NCBI GenBank assembly: GCA_017591395.1
Contig: WEDG01002553.1
Coordinates: 248,001 to 312,000, forward strand
DNA length: 64,000 bases
Direction of reading: 5' to 3'
Source of the DNA: Schistocephalus solidus
Taxonomy: Eukaryota; Platyhelminthes; Cestoda; Diphyllobothriidea; Diphyllobothriidae
The notes under the pieces were generated by a model that saw nothing but the letters and a program-made list of their open reading frames with translations, was not told where the DNA came from and searched no databases. This document shows positions 42,791 through 55,600 of this stretch, one piece after another; the first letter of the stretch is position 1, and every line of letters starts with the position of its first letter. Both the position numbers and the translations under genes were made by a program.

Positions 42791-44274
42791 GCAAATGCAT
42801 ATCATTCATAACATCATAGGTTTTCCTTCATTTTTTCTCTTCAAATTGATGTTAGAGGTTACTTCACTACCAAAAAAAGTTAAAAGTACACACTTTATAA
42901 GATTTTGGATATTTCCACCAACTTAACTAGCTACTAATTTTTCCTGCACCATGCCATGGCAGAAATTTTAAAATTTACTGATTGATTGCTGACTACACAG
43001 TCCGGCATTCGCTTTTCGATGTCAACTATTTCTGCTTTATTACGCATTATTTGACAAATAAATATGGATTCGGCAGAAGGGGATCACCTTTCTGACTTTT
43101 ATAAACTATTGTGCCTTAACTGTTTATTACGGCTTCTAAGTAATCGCATCAACCATATGAGACGTTTTTTGGGGTCTCGTTGTTTCACTGAAGGGCCCGC
43201 ATTGCTTAAAATTGCGTTGTTGTCAACAACCCAAATAGCTGCAATTAGCTAAAAAAATAATTGAATAGCCTACTTCGTTACTGCTGTTGCTCGATACATT
43301 GTGCCTTAATAATGTAAGTATCAGCTTATTGTCATGCAAGCCTAGTTCTTCAGATTCCTTAACGAAATGTAGAAATTATCATAGAAGAGCTACAATTGAA
43401 GATGACGCAACATGGCCTACCTCCCACAGGTCATCGATAAAACCTATATAATGCATTGATACGAGTGCCTGTTTATTTCTGTTGACTGTCTGAATTCATT
43501 GTGGTGTGTAAAACCACCAAGAAAGATTTTTAAATGTCGAAATCAGTCATCGTTTTGTTGCTATAGACACTTCATGACACGTTAGCTGTGTTTTGTTTCA
43601 TACGTGACCACTGTTACCAAGCTGGATGGGATTGCTTGTGGCATATTTGCGGCTTAAAGGCTATTGATACTTTATAAACTAACCTGGGGGAGAATATCAC
43701 GTTCGGTCAAACAATTCTATAAAATCGTGGCAAATTTTTGTAGGTAACAAATCGTATGCTTAGAGGTACAGTGGGCGGGTCACATAGTAAATGAAAACAT
43801 GTTTAAGATTTTAAAAGCAAAGAAACTAAAAATAAAATAAACACAACCAAAGGTTAAGTAATTTATTGCATATGTTATGAAAACCCCCAATATTCCGGAA
43901 TGTATGTGTAGAGCGCAAGCATACTCCTGAAACAAACATGCAGCACAAAAGCATAACTAGTTAAGAGGTTCATATAAGACATTCGGGTAACGCTACCTTG
44001 GCATACTAAAACGGTAAGGAAAGTATATATTTGCAGCGTCTATGTACGCATTGCTTTCCTGCAGAACTCAGGACAGTCAAAATTGAGACTGCCAGTTAAA
44101 TCTGCTTTCTAAGTTGTTTCCAGTAGGTTGCGAGCAGTAACATAATTTGGCACAAGCTGCGTAAAAACCTAGCACCAATAGCGTGTTTAATATTGCTACC
44201 AAGATTTTGACTTAATTTTCATTATTTATTGTCAATATAATGAAGATTGTGTAAACAGTGGCAGGTTGCGCCTG
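42791..44274. other. No recognised gene
   Basis: AT-rich, no LINE motifs. A 62-codon open frame at 43064-43252 starts with MDSAEGDHLSDFYKLLCLNC. It has no splice context or motif that I can support. Confidence 0.45.
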
Positions 44275-44402
44275 GCCCACGCATATCGATGACCCTACAT
44301 TTTCATTTGTCAGATATATCACTGTAAACATTTATACTATTGACATTTTTGCATATGAATAGGGAGCTCAAGGGCGAAAGCCTACTTCCCTCAATAAAGT
44401 GA
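44275..44402 (+). mobile_element. Family-B-like 3'-tail remnant
   Basis: It carries GAGCTCAAGGGCGAAAGCC, then TACTTCCCTCAATAAAGTGA, matching the 3' end of family B with several substitutions. The upstream 80 bp is weakly similar to B2's 3' UTR (GATGACCCTA). Confidence 0.55.
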
Positions 44403-46499
44403 CTTAAAGTGACTATTGTTTTTAGGCGTTTTATTCATTCTATTTGTATTTCCAGTGCTTTTTTCTTTTGAGCACGTATGCTGCCAAATTTTCTGTCCAA
44501 TGTTTAACTCCTTCGTGCTCGTTTGACACCGTATAATGCGCATTGTCTACCCATTTAAATTCCCTACTGTTTTTTTACTCATTTTTAACACGACATCGGC
44601 CGCATTGCGAACTGCTTCTCATGTCAATACTTCGACAATTCTGCAAGACATCTCCGTGTTTACCTTGGATGAAATACCTTGCAGCTTCTACATAAATATA
44701 CAAAATCTTTGAGACTTTCTAAGATTTGACTGTGGACTTGAGAATCAAAAGTTTTGCTTCGGACGTTCACGATTAGCTCTGAATCATGAGTGTTTGAATT
44801 GACACCTATCACATTTATGATTTGAAGGTCATTTTCGGATAAACTGTGAATTTCATTCAGTGGTACAAATTCGTTTCTATCACGTACATTTTGTACAAAG
44901 CTAGAAGTATGTTGCATCTATTTAAGAAAATCAATTTGTTTTCGTGCATATAATTAATTTTTTGAAATATTTTCAGAACTGTTTCTAATGAAATGTTTCA
45001 TAATGGAATATTCCATTACGAAAATGCACAACTGTGTAAAATAACTGTTGAAGTTTTAAAATAATATAAATTTTCATTGTATATCGAGGAAAATAAAATT
45101 AACTGCAAGTTTTTAATTTATTTAAGTGGGCAAGTACCTGACAAACAAATGCTTGGTGAACTGATTATATCAGCACACAATGCGTACATTTGTATGTATC
45201 AGCACTCAGAAATTCTGTTAAGTACAATGACATATAGTATGAAAACCACTTAAAGACCTTTATGTGTTCAATCATTGAGCTGTTTCACACAGAAACAATT
45301 GAGCATAAACTTCTGGATAATATCTGCCTTGCAATCACCAGCTCTATATTTTCCGCCTAACCTCTTACAGGGCTCCATTTAGGCACTAACAAATAAGTCC
45401 TCAGGATGACAGTCATTTGCAAAGATCTACATTCTTAGGTTATTCGGTTTGCATCTACCATAAAACTACAGACACTCTTTCAGAAACAAAAATTAACACT
45501 AAACTGATCAAGTTGATAAATTAAGCTAACTGAGGATCTGTCGCTTTGCGAACTAATAGTAAACTCCTTTAAATTTCACGATCCAAGGTTCGTGCTGGCG
45601 TAGCGCAGCACTCACTGCTTGTTCGACGTCTGTGACATACAACTTTATGTGAACACTAATAACTATGAATAATTGTGCTGTGGTTATGAGATCTAACCTT
45701 GCGAACGCAATGGTCACCTAAAAGTTTGTTCTGAATAAAAAGTACACCATTGTGTCTAGTAAATTATTATGTGGTAAGACCACCATATAGGGGTGTTTAG
45801 ATTTTTTTGGCTACCAGAAATTATCTTGAGTTCGAAATTTCAGAAAATTGTAATTCCATTTTAAACACAATTATTTTTGCTTTTTAATTTTTGCTAAAGA
45901 TGCTTATAAAGTCCACTTATTAAGTGATTTTCTTCCTAGGCATAGCATAGAAGTTACCACATATAGAACTACATGTAATAGTTTAACGTTAAACTCCAAA
46001 CTGGGTATGAGGAAACAGTTATATTTTGTCATTTTGTGGTGTTCAGTTTACATGTTTTGTACGTAATAAACGAACTTGCCATCTTTGTGAAGCGGAATAA
46101 TCGTTTAAAACCCATGCGCATTTTCATCCTTTGTAGTCTTAGCATGCGGAACCTTTACATAATGTCTGAACTGAATTTATGGCACCACGCTTATTATACG
46201 TAGGATATTACATCTGAATGTCATTTAATACATTTTTTCTCATTAAGACCTGTCATACACTTTTAGTATGCAGGGGTAGCATCAGCAGTGTTTGCGGCAT
46301 ATGCTCTCACCGAAAAATTATTTCGATCAACAGTTGTTTTGTTGGATAAATACTGTTTATATTTACTCCTTTTACATGCGGCCTACTTTTAGCATACTTA
46401 TTGATGTCCACTTAGAAAGAAAACTTTTTAATAAATATTCAACGGATACATTTTTCATTGTTGTGAGCTGTTCAGTTTCATGGATTTTTGTTTTTGCAG
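44403..46499. other. Upstream intergenic region
   Basis: No LINE or exon motif. An 85-codon minus-strand open frame (44917-44660) has no recognised domain. This region should hold the promoter or first non-coding exon of the HOOK-domain gene. I could not identify a convincing TATA or initiator. Confidence 0.4.
46480..46499 (+). promoter_or_regulatory. Splice acceptor directly before the start codon
   Basis: A T-rich tract (GGATTTTTGTTTTTGCAG) ends 3 nt before the ATG at 46503. It is either the 3' end of a 5' UTR intron or a spliced-leader trans-splice acceptor, a mechanism known in flatworms, where acceptors often sit close to the start codon. Confidence 0.6.
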
Positions 46500-46502
46500 A
46501 AC

Positions 46503-46624
46503 ATGGAGAACTTTCTCGCATCTGATGTGGGAATTTGGTGCAAAATGTTTTGGAGGAAATCACGCAATATTCACCCAAGAGACCTCACCGATGGAATCTT
46601 CCTTAACCATGTATTCTGTGATAT
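46503..46624 (+). CDS. HOOK gene exon 1 (start codon)
   Basis: The start ATG at 46503 follows the acceptor AG at 46498-46499. The exon encodes MENFLASDVGIWCKMFWRKS and ends LTDGIFLNHVFCD plus two bases before GTAAGT at 46625 (phase 2). MEN as N-terminus and the DG-FLN box match the start of CCDC88 HOOK domains. Confidence 0.8.
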
Positions 46625-49600
46625 GTAAGTGTTTGTTGTTTCCAGAAGCACACAACGTCGACGTTTTTAGATTTGGCATTGGACGAAACGGCTTGCCACT
46701 AATATATATCATTTTTTATGTGAAACTAACATGAGTGGTTCCGATAAACGTAATAGTAAAAAAACGTTCATTAAATTGCAGTATATGTGGTTTTGTTACA
46801 TATGAATGATAAGTTTGACTCAGATGTGAAAACCCCGTCGTTCTTTTTGGGCAAGGCCTGAGCACCGAAACCCCACCGGAGGCGCACTGCATGTAACTTG
46901 ACCCAAAAGTGATTAATCTCACAGCTCTTAGTGTAAACTAGTAGTTCTGATTATTACAGCCTTAGTGGTACTTCAACGTTGCTTTTGCTTCTGGGAGTTA
47001 CAATCCCATCGGGGCCTCCGAGCATACACAAATGGAATTAATAAAAGTTTCGTATAGGACAAATGTATATACTATACCTCCTGTTCTAAGCGTGAGTTAA
47101 TTTGAAGAGCAAAGGCGTTGCTAATTAAAACAAGCGTTTGATTTCTTATCCATTATTCTCAATATGTGAAAGAAAATATGATTTTAAACTTTTTCTTACC
47201 ATAACTTAGTGCCAAATACGACTGGAATGAAATTCACCAACGTCTGAGTAGTCAAAACGCCAATACCCGATTCCAAAATTGGAAGTTGCTCGTGAAAAAC
47301 TTACAAGAATATTACTTGGTATGCATTTCTTTTTGGAATTTATGTGCTCGTTCCCTGTTCGTGCATACATCCAAGGAAAAGGAACAAACGAGTTTAATTA
47401 TGTAAAGTGTGTCTTTGATGTTACGGAAATCCCTAATAGTAAAAGATCTATTCCAAAAACCATGTGGACTATAAATCCAACATCCACTTAATATCAAATA
47501 AAAACGGTCAGACCCCGTAAAACCTGTAAACAAGTATTTGCTTGCAAAGCGATACCTGTAATTTAATCACCAATGCTAAAGGAATGTTATGCATTTTACA
47601 TCCAAATTTTGAAAGATAGTGCACAGCTTACCCTGACCGTTTTGTCAATGATTAGTACTTTACGAAATTGGACTTTGATTTCACTTCAAGGTATTTACCG
47701 ATTATCTCTTTGAAAGCTGGTTAACCATATGATAAACCATTAAATGTTCATCAGTCATATGCACACTAAAAAGGTGTCTATTTTGAGACACTTGTCAACC
47801 TTGCTTATTTTATTTAAAAGAAGAAGCCTTCGACTGCCATTTGCCAAATCAGAACAACATTTTAAGGAATTTTTCATCCATGTTATTTTAAGGGTAACAT
47901 TTTTCAAAAAGATACTAGATATTTCATTTGTTCCTTGCTGGTAGAGAACGCAGTTCCAGCTTACTGTCGTTTATACTTAAAGATTTATTCATCGTAGTTG
48001 TCGTTATCAATTTCCTCTAGGCCTTATCTTTGACTAGAGTCAGTTACTTACTAAAGTGATAAGTTTTAATTTCGCATTTTATGTGAATGATTTTTAAAAA
48101 GTAAATCAAGAAGGACACGAAATCCTCAAACCTCCACAATGAGCGGATCAATTACGCTCGATAAATAACAAAGATATCAAAGTGTATCTTCACACAAAAA
48201 AATATAGTTTTGATTTAATATCCTCTTTTTCACATACAGAAATCTTTAACAATCAAAATTATAAGCCTATTTTGAGCCATACATAATAATGTCATAAGTT
48301 GATTTAGATTATTTGAAATACTGCAGGTCCATCAGGTGGGTTTATTCCTCAGTACTCAAATCTGCAAACGTTTACACAGACGGTTAATTACAATTAACTG
48401 TCGCTGCCTGTTTCGCCAGCGCTCAGATTCCCCTTGCCTTCTTGATTTATTTTTTTATTTTAAAATCTAGATTCCCTTGTTTAATTTTGACTTGCTGAGG
48501 TTGCTCTTCGTGAACCTCTTGATTTATTCGTAACGTTGCGTTGCGTTGATTTTTCAATTTATTCAAGAGTTCTTCCTTATCAGCTATCAGTATTTTGGCA
48601 GTTTGTCTTATCCTTAGCCTTTGTAACTACATGTGCCTCACATTTGAGTATAAATGCTTCGTTAAATCTGAGAAAACCGTATCACATATGGTTATAACTG
48701 AGCGTATGGTGTTGAAAAATTTGAGGATATATTGGTGCCCTAAAAATGTAAAATCGTTTGCAGAGCATTTCGGACACTGATCATCATTTCCATGCTGGCT
48801 ACTTTAGCTTAATAAATCATCATATGTTTTAGTCTCGAAGATTCCTGTATCACGCAAATATGTTTTATTATATCCAAATATTTATTAGCCTAACTCTTGC
48901 TCTTCCAACACTTTCTACCATTCCTAAATCGTCTTGTCACACTTTAGGATCGACTGGAACACTCGATTGTAATGAATCCTCCCAGCATCTTTCACATTGT
49001 TTATGCACCGACATCAGGTAAATGCTGATTAAACTCCAATCAGTGTTGCTTTTTTGAACGGTTGACAAGGCCACGAATTATCCAGAAGTTTTTGCCCCTT
49101 CTTGAAGCCGGAGTTTTTCGGCCCTGCAACTTAGCTGAGAATTATTTTTAGCTGGTCAGGATACTCAAAATTATGTCCACAGCATGTGATCTCTGGGATA
49201 AATTATAGTAAGACACCCTATTATTTCAACATTTTCGCGTTACGGTGACCACCCAAGGGTAAAACTATTTCTGATAGATGATACATTGCAATTTCTAATT
49301 GTAAACATAGATTCAGTTGTTCCCCAAACGGATCCTCGAATATATAGTTTGGGGAACTTTTGAGTATAAATAATATAAAATCAGTTGAAGCTGCCACAAT
49401 AGAGCTGGCTAGTTATTTAGGTAACTATGCGGTGTATCAATGAGTAACCCATCTCCACTTGAAGAAATTCAGCCATGTTGTAGTTTTCTAAAACAATTTT
49501 CATATGAGAACGAGTAACTCATTGCGAATGGAGGCGGTCATGAACTACAGATCCTGGATCCCAAAACCAATTGGCTTCCATTCATAGTAAACTGGCTGAA

Positions 49601-52600
49601 TGGGATCTGTGGGCGACCTCAGGCCCACTGGCCAAAACTTGCTTTCAAGTAAGAAACATTGCCAGGAGTTTGTTTTCACCAATTAAAATACACATTGATT
49701 GTACTTCTTGCTCTCTCTCTCTCTCTCTCTCTCTCTCTGGCCCCTTCAGGTGCAGCTGTGGTTGAAATGGAGAAGGCAGTACTCCTGCTTCTGTTGGCTG
49801 CCATAAAATGCGAACACCGGGAGTATTTATTCGTCAGATCATGGAACAGTTGAATGCTGACGTTCAGAGGGGCATAATGCAGAGTATAACTTACGTAAGT
49901 ACACTTAATACGCAGAATGCAGCAACTTGATTTGCTTACTTTCCTGATTGTCATCTATGATATTTTACTTGATTGGCTATGAGAGTCTTTATATATGACA
50001 TATGATACTAACTTAGAATGGCTACTTATTTGAATTGCATTTTTGTAAATTTATTGTCCGGTATCATATTTTCTTCCCACTTCTACGTTTCATATATTCT
50101 CTCCATTTGAACTACTATTTCCTCTGGCCGTTCCAGTTTACGGAAGGTCGAGACGGCATCCTAAGCCTTGCCGGTATCCATGACCTGAATCCAGAACTTG
50201 AGTTAACCTTGGCTCGGGCCATCTCCAACAGAGAAGAACTATATTTTCGCGTAAGTTACATATGTTTGTATGAACATATACAACAAAAAACAGCTCTATT
50301 TCCCTATAGATATCAAACAAATTTCCTAAAAAAGCTCTTTCCCTTTCGCAATTTCTTATCGGTTGATTGCCAAAAATAAGCAAAATTTGAACAAGAAGGA
50401 AGGCTTTTTGTTTGCAGTATCATTTATTTCCTTGAGTTAAGTAACGAAACCCCACTAGTGTGTTTCGTAGATATCCCTTTCAAGGCAATGTGTAATTATG
50501 AAAGCAAAAACACCGTAAGGCTTTTACATCTCAATCCAAAAAAATTAAAGCACATTTTGAATGATCAAAAATGGCTTAATTATTTTGTCAAGGCCAGGTT
50601 TCACATTTTTGACCGTTCTGGTCCAGCTACCCTCATTACCACAAAATAGTCACAGTGGAACCATAAAGTTCATTTTGCTTGCTATCTGTGTGACATTTTA
50701 TTTCCTGGCTACATTCACTTCGACAAATATAGACTGATAATTGCAGGCATTCAAACAAACAAGTATAGATGTTTGAGTGCTGGTGAAGGAGCAAGTTGTT
50801 CGATGGGAAATCACTTTGTCCAATCCATCTATTCAGCATGATTTCATCAAAGTAATATCTTCCATCATCTCTGTAGTGTGAGTGTGCCCCATCTTACTGA
50901 ACATGAAAGTCTTCATCTTCAAATAACTTTCTACTAACATGACATACTGTGGCAGCAAATTCAAGTAAATGGAAGCATTCGCGTTAGCAAAAACAAAAAC
51001 GTTCAATCCGTACGTCACAACTAGTTTGCCATACAGATTTACTTGAAACTTGGTGATACCTGGCCTATGCATTTTTCTTTGCGCGGCTCTTTAATGGCAA
51101 TGGTTTTTCGGATAACTTTTCCTTGAAATATTGGATAGTTTTACTCATTTTAACCTTGTATAAAAATTTACTGATGTCAAACCGCATAGGTGGAGCAGTT
51201 TGAAAATCCACCTTAAACTACCTTTGTAATCCAACTACGTTTTCAAACTTCCAGCAGTATTTTAGAAGGAATGTATTTCCCTGAAATTATTACTACCAAA
51301 GGGCTTACTCTGAAAATAAAGGGAAATCAATCGAACTAGCATCTGACACATTTCACATACATTTTTGATTTTTTCCGAATTTAGTAGTGCCTCTTAGGCT
51401 CAGACAACCGCTTACTTCCTATATACCCTGGTTTAAATTAAAAATCAGCGATTTATTATTAGGATGTCCCTACTTTTTACTAAGCATATGTCCACGTGTT
51501 ATATCTCTTGGGGTGAAAACAAAAGAAATCCACTGAGACCCTGCACCAATTCAATGCATCTATCAGCTATGTGTGTCATACGCTCTGCCTATTCGAACTA
51601 AACAGAGGAATCGGTTTTGAAAGATCATCATGTTAAGTCTAATCCTGGCTCTGCTTGTAAACAGCAGCATTTATGCACTTCCTCGAATATTAGACACTTA
51701 AAGCAGTCCCTACTTCACAAACCTTTCTGCCACATTTTTACACGTTTCTAACTGTTAGTACGGGGTATAACCCCAAAATTATACACAAGAAAGGCCTCTC
51801 TGGTGGTAATTTCGCACTAAATAATTGCTAGCCATTGTGTCAGGCATGTTGTTCATCAGACGTTGGATTTATGAACTTCACAGAACCGATTGAGCCAACG
51901 ATAGGCCTAAAATTACCACAATGTTTGAACAAATAACGTCAGTTATCGGAAAATCGTCCACTTACTACGGTAAAACTACACATGTTCATGCATCAAAATC
52001 CCATTTAGAAGTTTATTCGGAACCAGGCCGATGAGTGGTCACGCCTTCAATACAGCATCAAACCAGTTGGTTGAAATTCATCCGAAGGCCGTAGGGAAAT
52101 CCCGAAAGAATGAAGGCCCATACCAAACATACTCTCAGGAAAAAGTAGTAAGAATTCCGTTGCAATTAGGCATTGAAAATACCGAACTTATACCCGAGAT
52201 TTTCCTAATATTCCAATCGTATAACTTGCCTAATTCGCTGCTGCCTAATTTCTGCCGACCCCTTTGATAGGTTCACCATTACGGTTCTGGGACATGATTA
52301 TACTTTTGTCACATCAAGCATGCATCATAACTCCTACTCACCACCAATCTATCCTCATTTGAGGGTGGAAATTTTGTTTTCATTGTACCTTGAAGCTCTG
52401 GCGTCACGACCCATGCCAGTTATTTGGTATCGACTTACACCTTAAGGGTGTTAGAAACTCACTTCATTCTCCTATTTGGTTTTGCAGAGGAAAGCTACTA
52501 AGTCGGAAATTGCCTGTGCAGTCTTTTTATAATATTCTTGAATGTAGCACTACCTATTATTTCTGATCTGTTACCCTCCAGTTGGCCGAGGAGGTAATCC

Positions 52601-55600
52601 TTCGAATCTGTGACCGTCACCCAGACTGGACGCCCACCAAGGGTCGCTATTCCGATAGCGAAGGACCAAACAGTTCCCCTAAGGAGAAGAACGCCGCAAA
52701 ACGCAGTCATTCCCTGGCCTCATTACTGGACCTCCTTGGTGGCTCCTTCAAGGGCACCTGTCCTAGCTCCGTTACTGGTGGCACTGATCCTGGTGTCGGT
52801 GCCCATATCAGGCACCACAGTGGTTCCACCCTGGCGACAAGATCTGAGGACAAACAAAATGATGGAAAGGAAGCTGTCGCAGTGACCATTGAGGCGATTG
52901 CTGAAGACGAAGCGCAAAACCTGGTAGACTTGATGGAAGGCAGCAGTCTAGATAGATTCTTGGCTGCTGTGCACATGTTCGAAATCGGAAAGGGACAGAA
53001 GCAGATCATTGACGAAATTATCGAACTCAGGTCCAAGTCGAGAAAGCAGGGTATTCAAATGTAAGCTCAAACATACGTTCCTATAAGTTCAGACCAAACG
53101 CACGACCGTTAGTATATGTATAGCAACTATGCTCGGATATTTTAGTGGTCAACAGTGTAAGAGTTTAGAGTCGGAGTAAGGATGCCTTTTATGGCCGCCT
53201 AAACAGGAGATGGGAATAGGAACCGCCCCACCCACTTCAAATAGGTGGCCTTGTGATTAATTTGAGGAAGGTCAAATACTGTCGTTCCTTAATGCTTACA
53301 ATAAACCTAGCATAAAACTAAGCTGCAACCTTACTCTTTATCCTTACCCTATCCTAAACGGCAACCTCATGGTTATCACGAACCCAAACCTTAACCCTTA
53401 GCTTTCTCCTGAACCTAACCCAACTGTGACCTTAAACCTAACTCTAAACTTTGTCCTAACTATCATTTTGATCCTAAACCTTATTTTCCCGGAACGTGGC
53501 GCAAAACCAATTTTTCTATTCCTGCGTACTAGTTAAGCGGCCATACGAGGCATCCTTGGCGAGTCAGTACCAGGTTTACCACCATTACTCCTTATGACTT
53601 CGGATTTAAGTAGCTGCAATCATCTAACTACTACTATTACTACTGAAACTGCAAAAACAACAGATATTAGTAGTCTTAGAACTGCTAAACCAATTAATTC
53701 ATGCACTTCGCCGAGATCGATATATTTGAATGTGCTGAAGTTTGATGACTGTCAGTCGACAAGCGTTTGAATAATTTAGATCGCTGATGTGCAGCGAACG
53801 CATAGTCACTTCTATTCGGGAGTTACATGAGCAGTTATCCTCGTCAGTTGTGCATTTTACCTCATCCAAGGGCTCACAGAAACAGTGGCTGACATTCACG
53901 AGAGCACATTCCCCCTCGGGGTCGAGTACACTTGATTTGAGACACTTGCATTTGCTTGCTTAACTTCGTGCTCAGTGTGTGTGTGTGTGGGTGGGTGGGT
54001 GCATGGAAGTACACATGCAAGCGAACATACACGCACTCAGGCTCCAAAGAGACTATTTGTTTTACAGCTCGGAACAGACAGACGAGTTGGCGGAGTTGCA
54101 TGAACAGTTATGTGAAAGCCAGCGAGAGCTGAGTCAACTGCGAGACGAGCGGGCGCGTCTGGCCGATGCTGCAGTGTGTGCCAGGCACTGGCAGGACGAA
54201 GCCGATGCCGGCCAGCAGGCTATTGCGCAGCTGAAACAACTAGAGAAGGAGTTCGAGAAGCTAAAACAACGCCTCGATGCTGCGCAATACTACAAGGTGA
54301 GTCTCCGGCACTCAGCATCGGACGCGCGCAGGCTCGTGTGGGTGCACATATGCGTCACACATTGGTTATTGCTTATCATCGGTGGGATTTATGACCTAAG
54401 TTGACCCAAGTACTAGAAGCCACTAGGGTTGATCACTGAAGGGTATCCCTGCTGTGTGGCACATACCTACCTTGCTTACTCACCTATGATAAATACGTGT
54501 TCATCCAATTTAAGACTGCAAATGCGCACTCTATATTCAGTGATTGAACATGGATATTAAAAATAATTATTCTTAAGTGGTTATGATAAAATTAGCTTTC
54601 TCCTGGATGTTACGGTGTTTGGACAGGCGGAAATAGGGATTTTTCAAAGCTTAATTCAATTGCATGACAGAATAACCGAAAAAAATACTTAAATTACACG
54701 CTTTCCATACCGTTGTGTTCGTGGTCCGTCATTTCAAATGATATTAGTTAACAGACAGGCAACTGGGTTCAAATAGAATTCCCAATGTACCCATTATCTT
54801 GACCTTGTTAGTAATATCCCTGAGTATAAACAAGCCATCGCATTTTCAGACAGGCATCCTCAGTCCCTTCTACTTTTACTTCATGTGCAGTGAAATACTC
54901 TGTTGAATTCGTGAGCAGTGTCCAGGGTCTATGAATGTGACCCCATCAAAATATTATATGAAAATACTCTTAAGGTCAACTGAATCCGAGACATTTGTGC
55001 GATCAGAAGCATTGTTGCGTTAAGAAGTTTCTAATTTGCTACAACGTATAGCTAAACCGAACGACTGTTCGGCGTACCTATGGACAGTCAACCAACCGCA
55101 GTTCTATCACCAGCTGAAGACTTCAAAAGAATTCAAAACACCACATTTGAAAGGCATAAATAATGAGCAAAGATTTGGGAGTTGGAAATACTTGTCCACT
55201 GCTATGAACGTATCAGATTACGTTTGACGGATTGAGCATCGGGAGAGCATGGGGTTGGTTTTATTGGACGTTCCTGTCTATTGGCCCAGATGTGCCCTTA
55301 TCTGAAGAGAAGTGGAAAAAGAAGTATCAGTATCAGTATATTTGAGGGAGATGTAGGTGAGTCACCTTTGGATTCCCTATTTGTACATGCGAGTTGTGGT
55401 ATCAAAAAATAGTAGCTCGATATGTTGGCGAGGCCAACATAGTTGAAAAAGAGCAGACAGTAAAAAAAACTCTCGGTGATATTTAGGAGAAAAAACCGTC
55501 GCCCTTGTGGGGGGGTCCAACGGGGGCATTGCGGAGGTTACGTAAATCAGCCAGATGCTCCCTTGCTGATTGCAGAGTCCGTTGAGGGATTTCAAAGGCG

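Noticed and set aside
52707..53036. 109-codon minus-strand open frame
   Set aside because: It is antisense to HOOK gene exon 6, whose splice sites and family match are clear.
53290..53500. Telomere or subtelomere
   Set aside because: The repeats are degenerate, lie inside a MITE-like element within an intron, and occur again inverted at 58990-59150.
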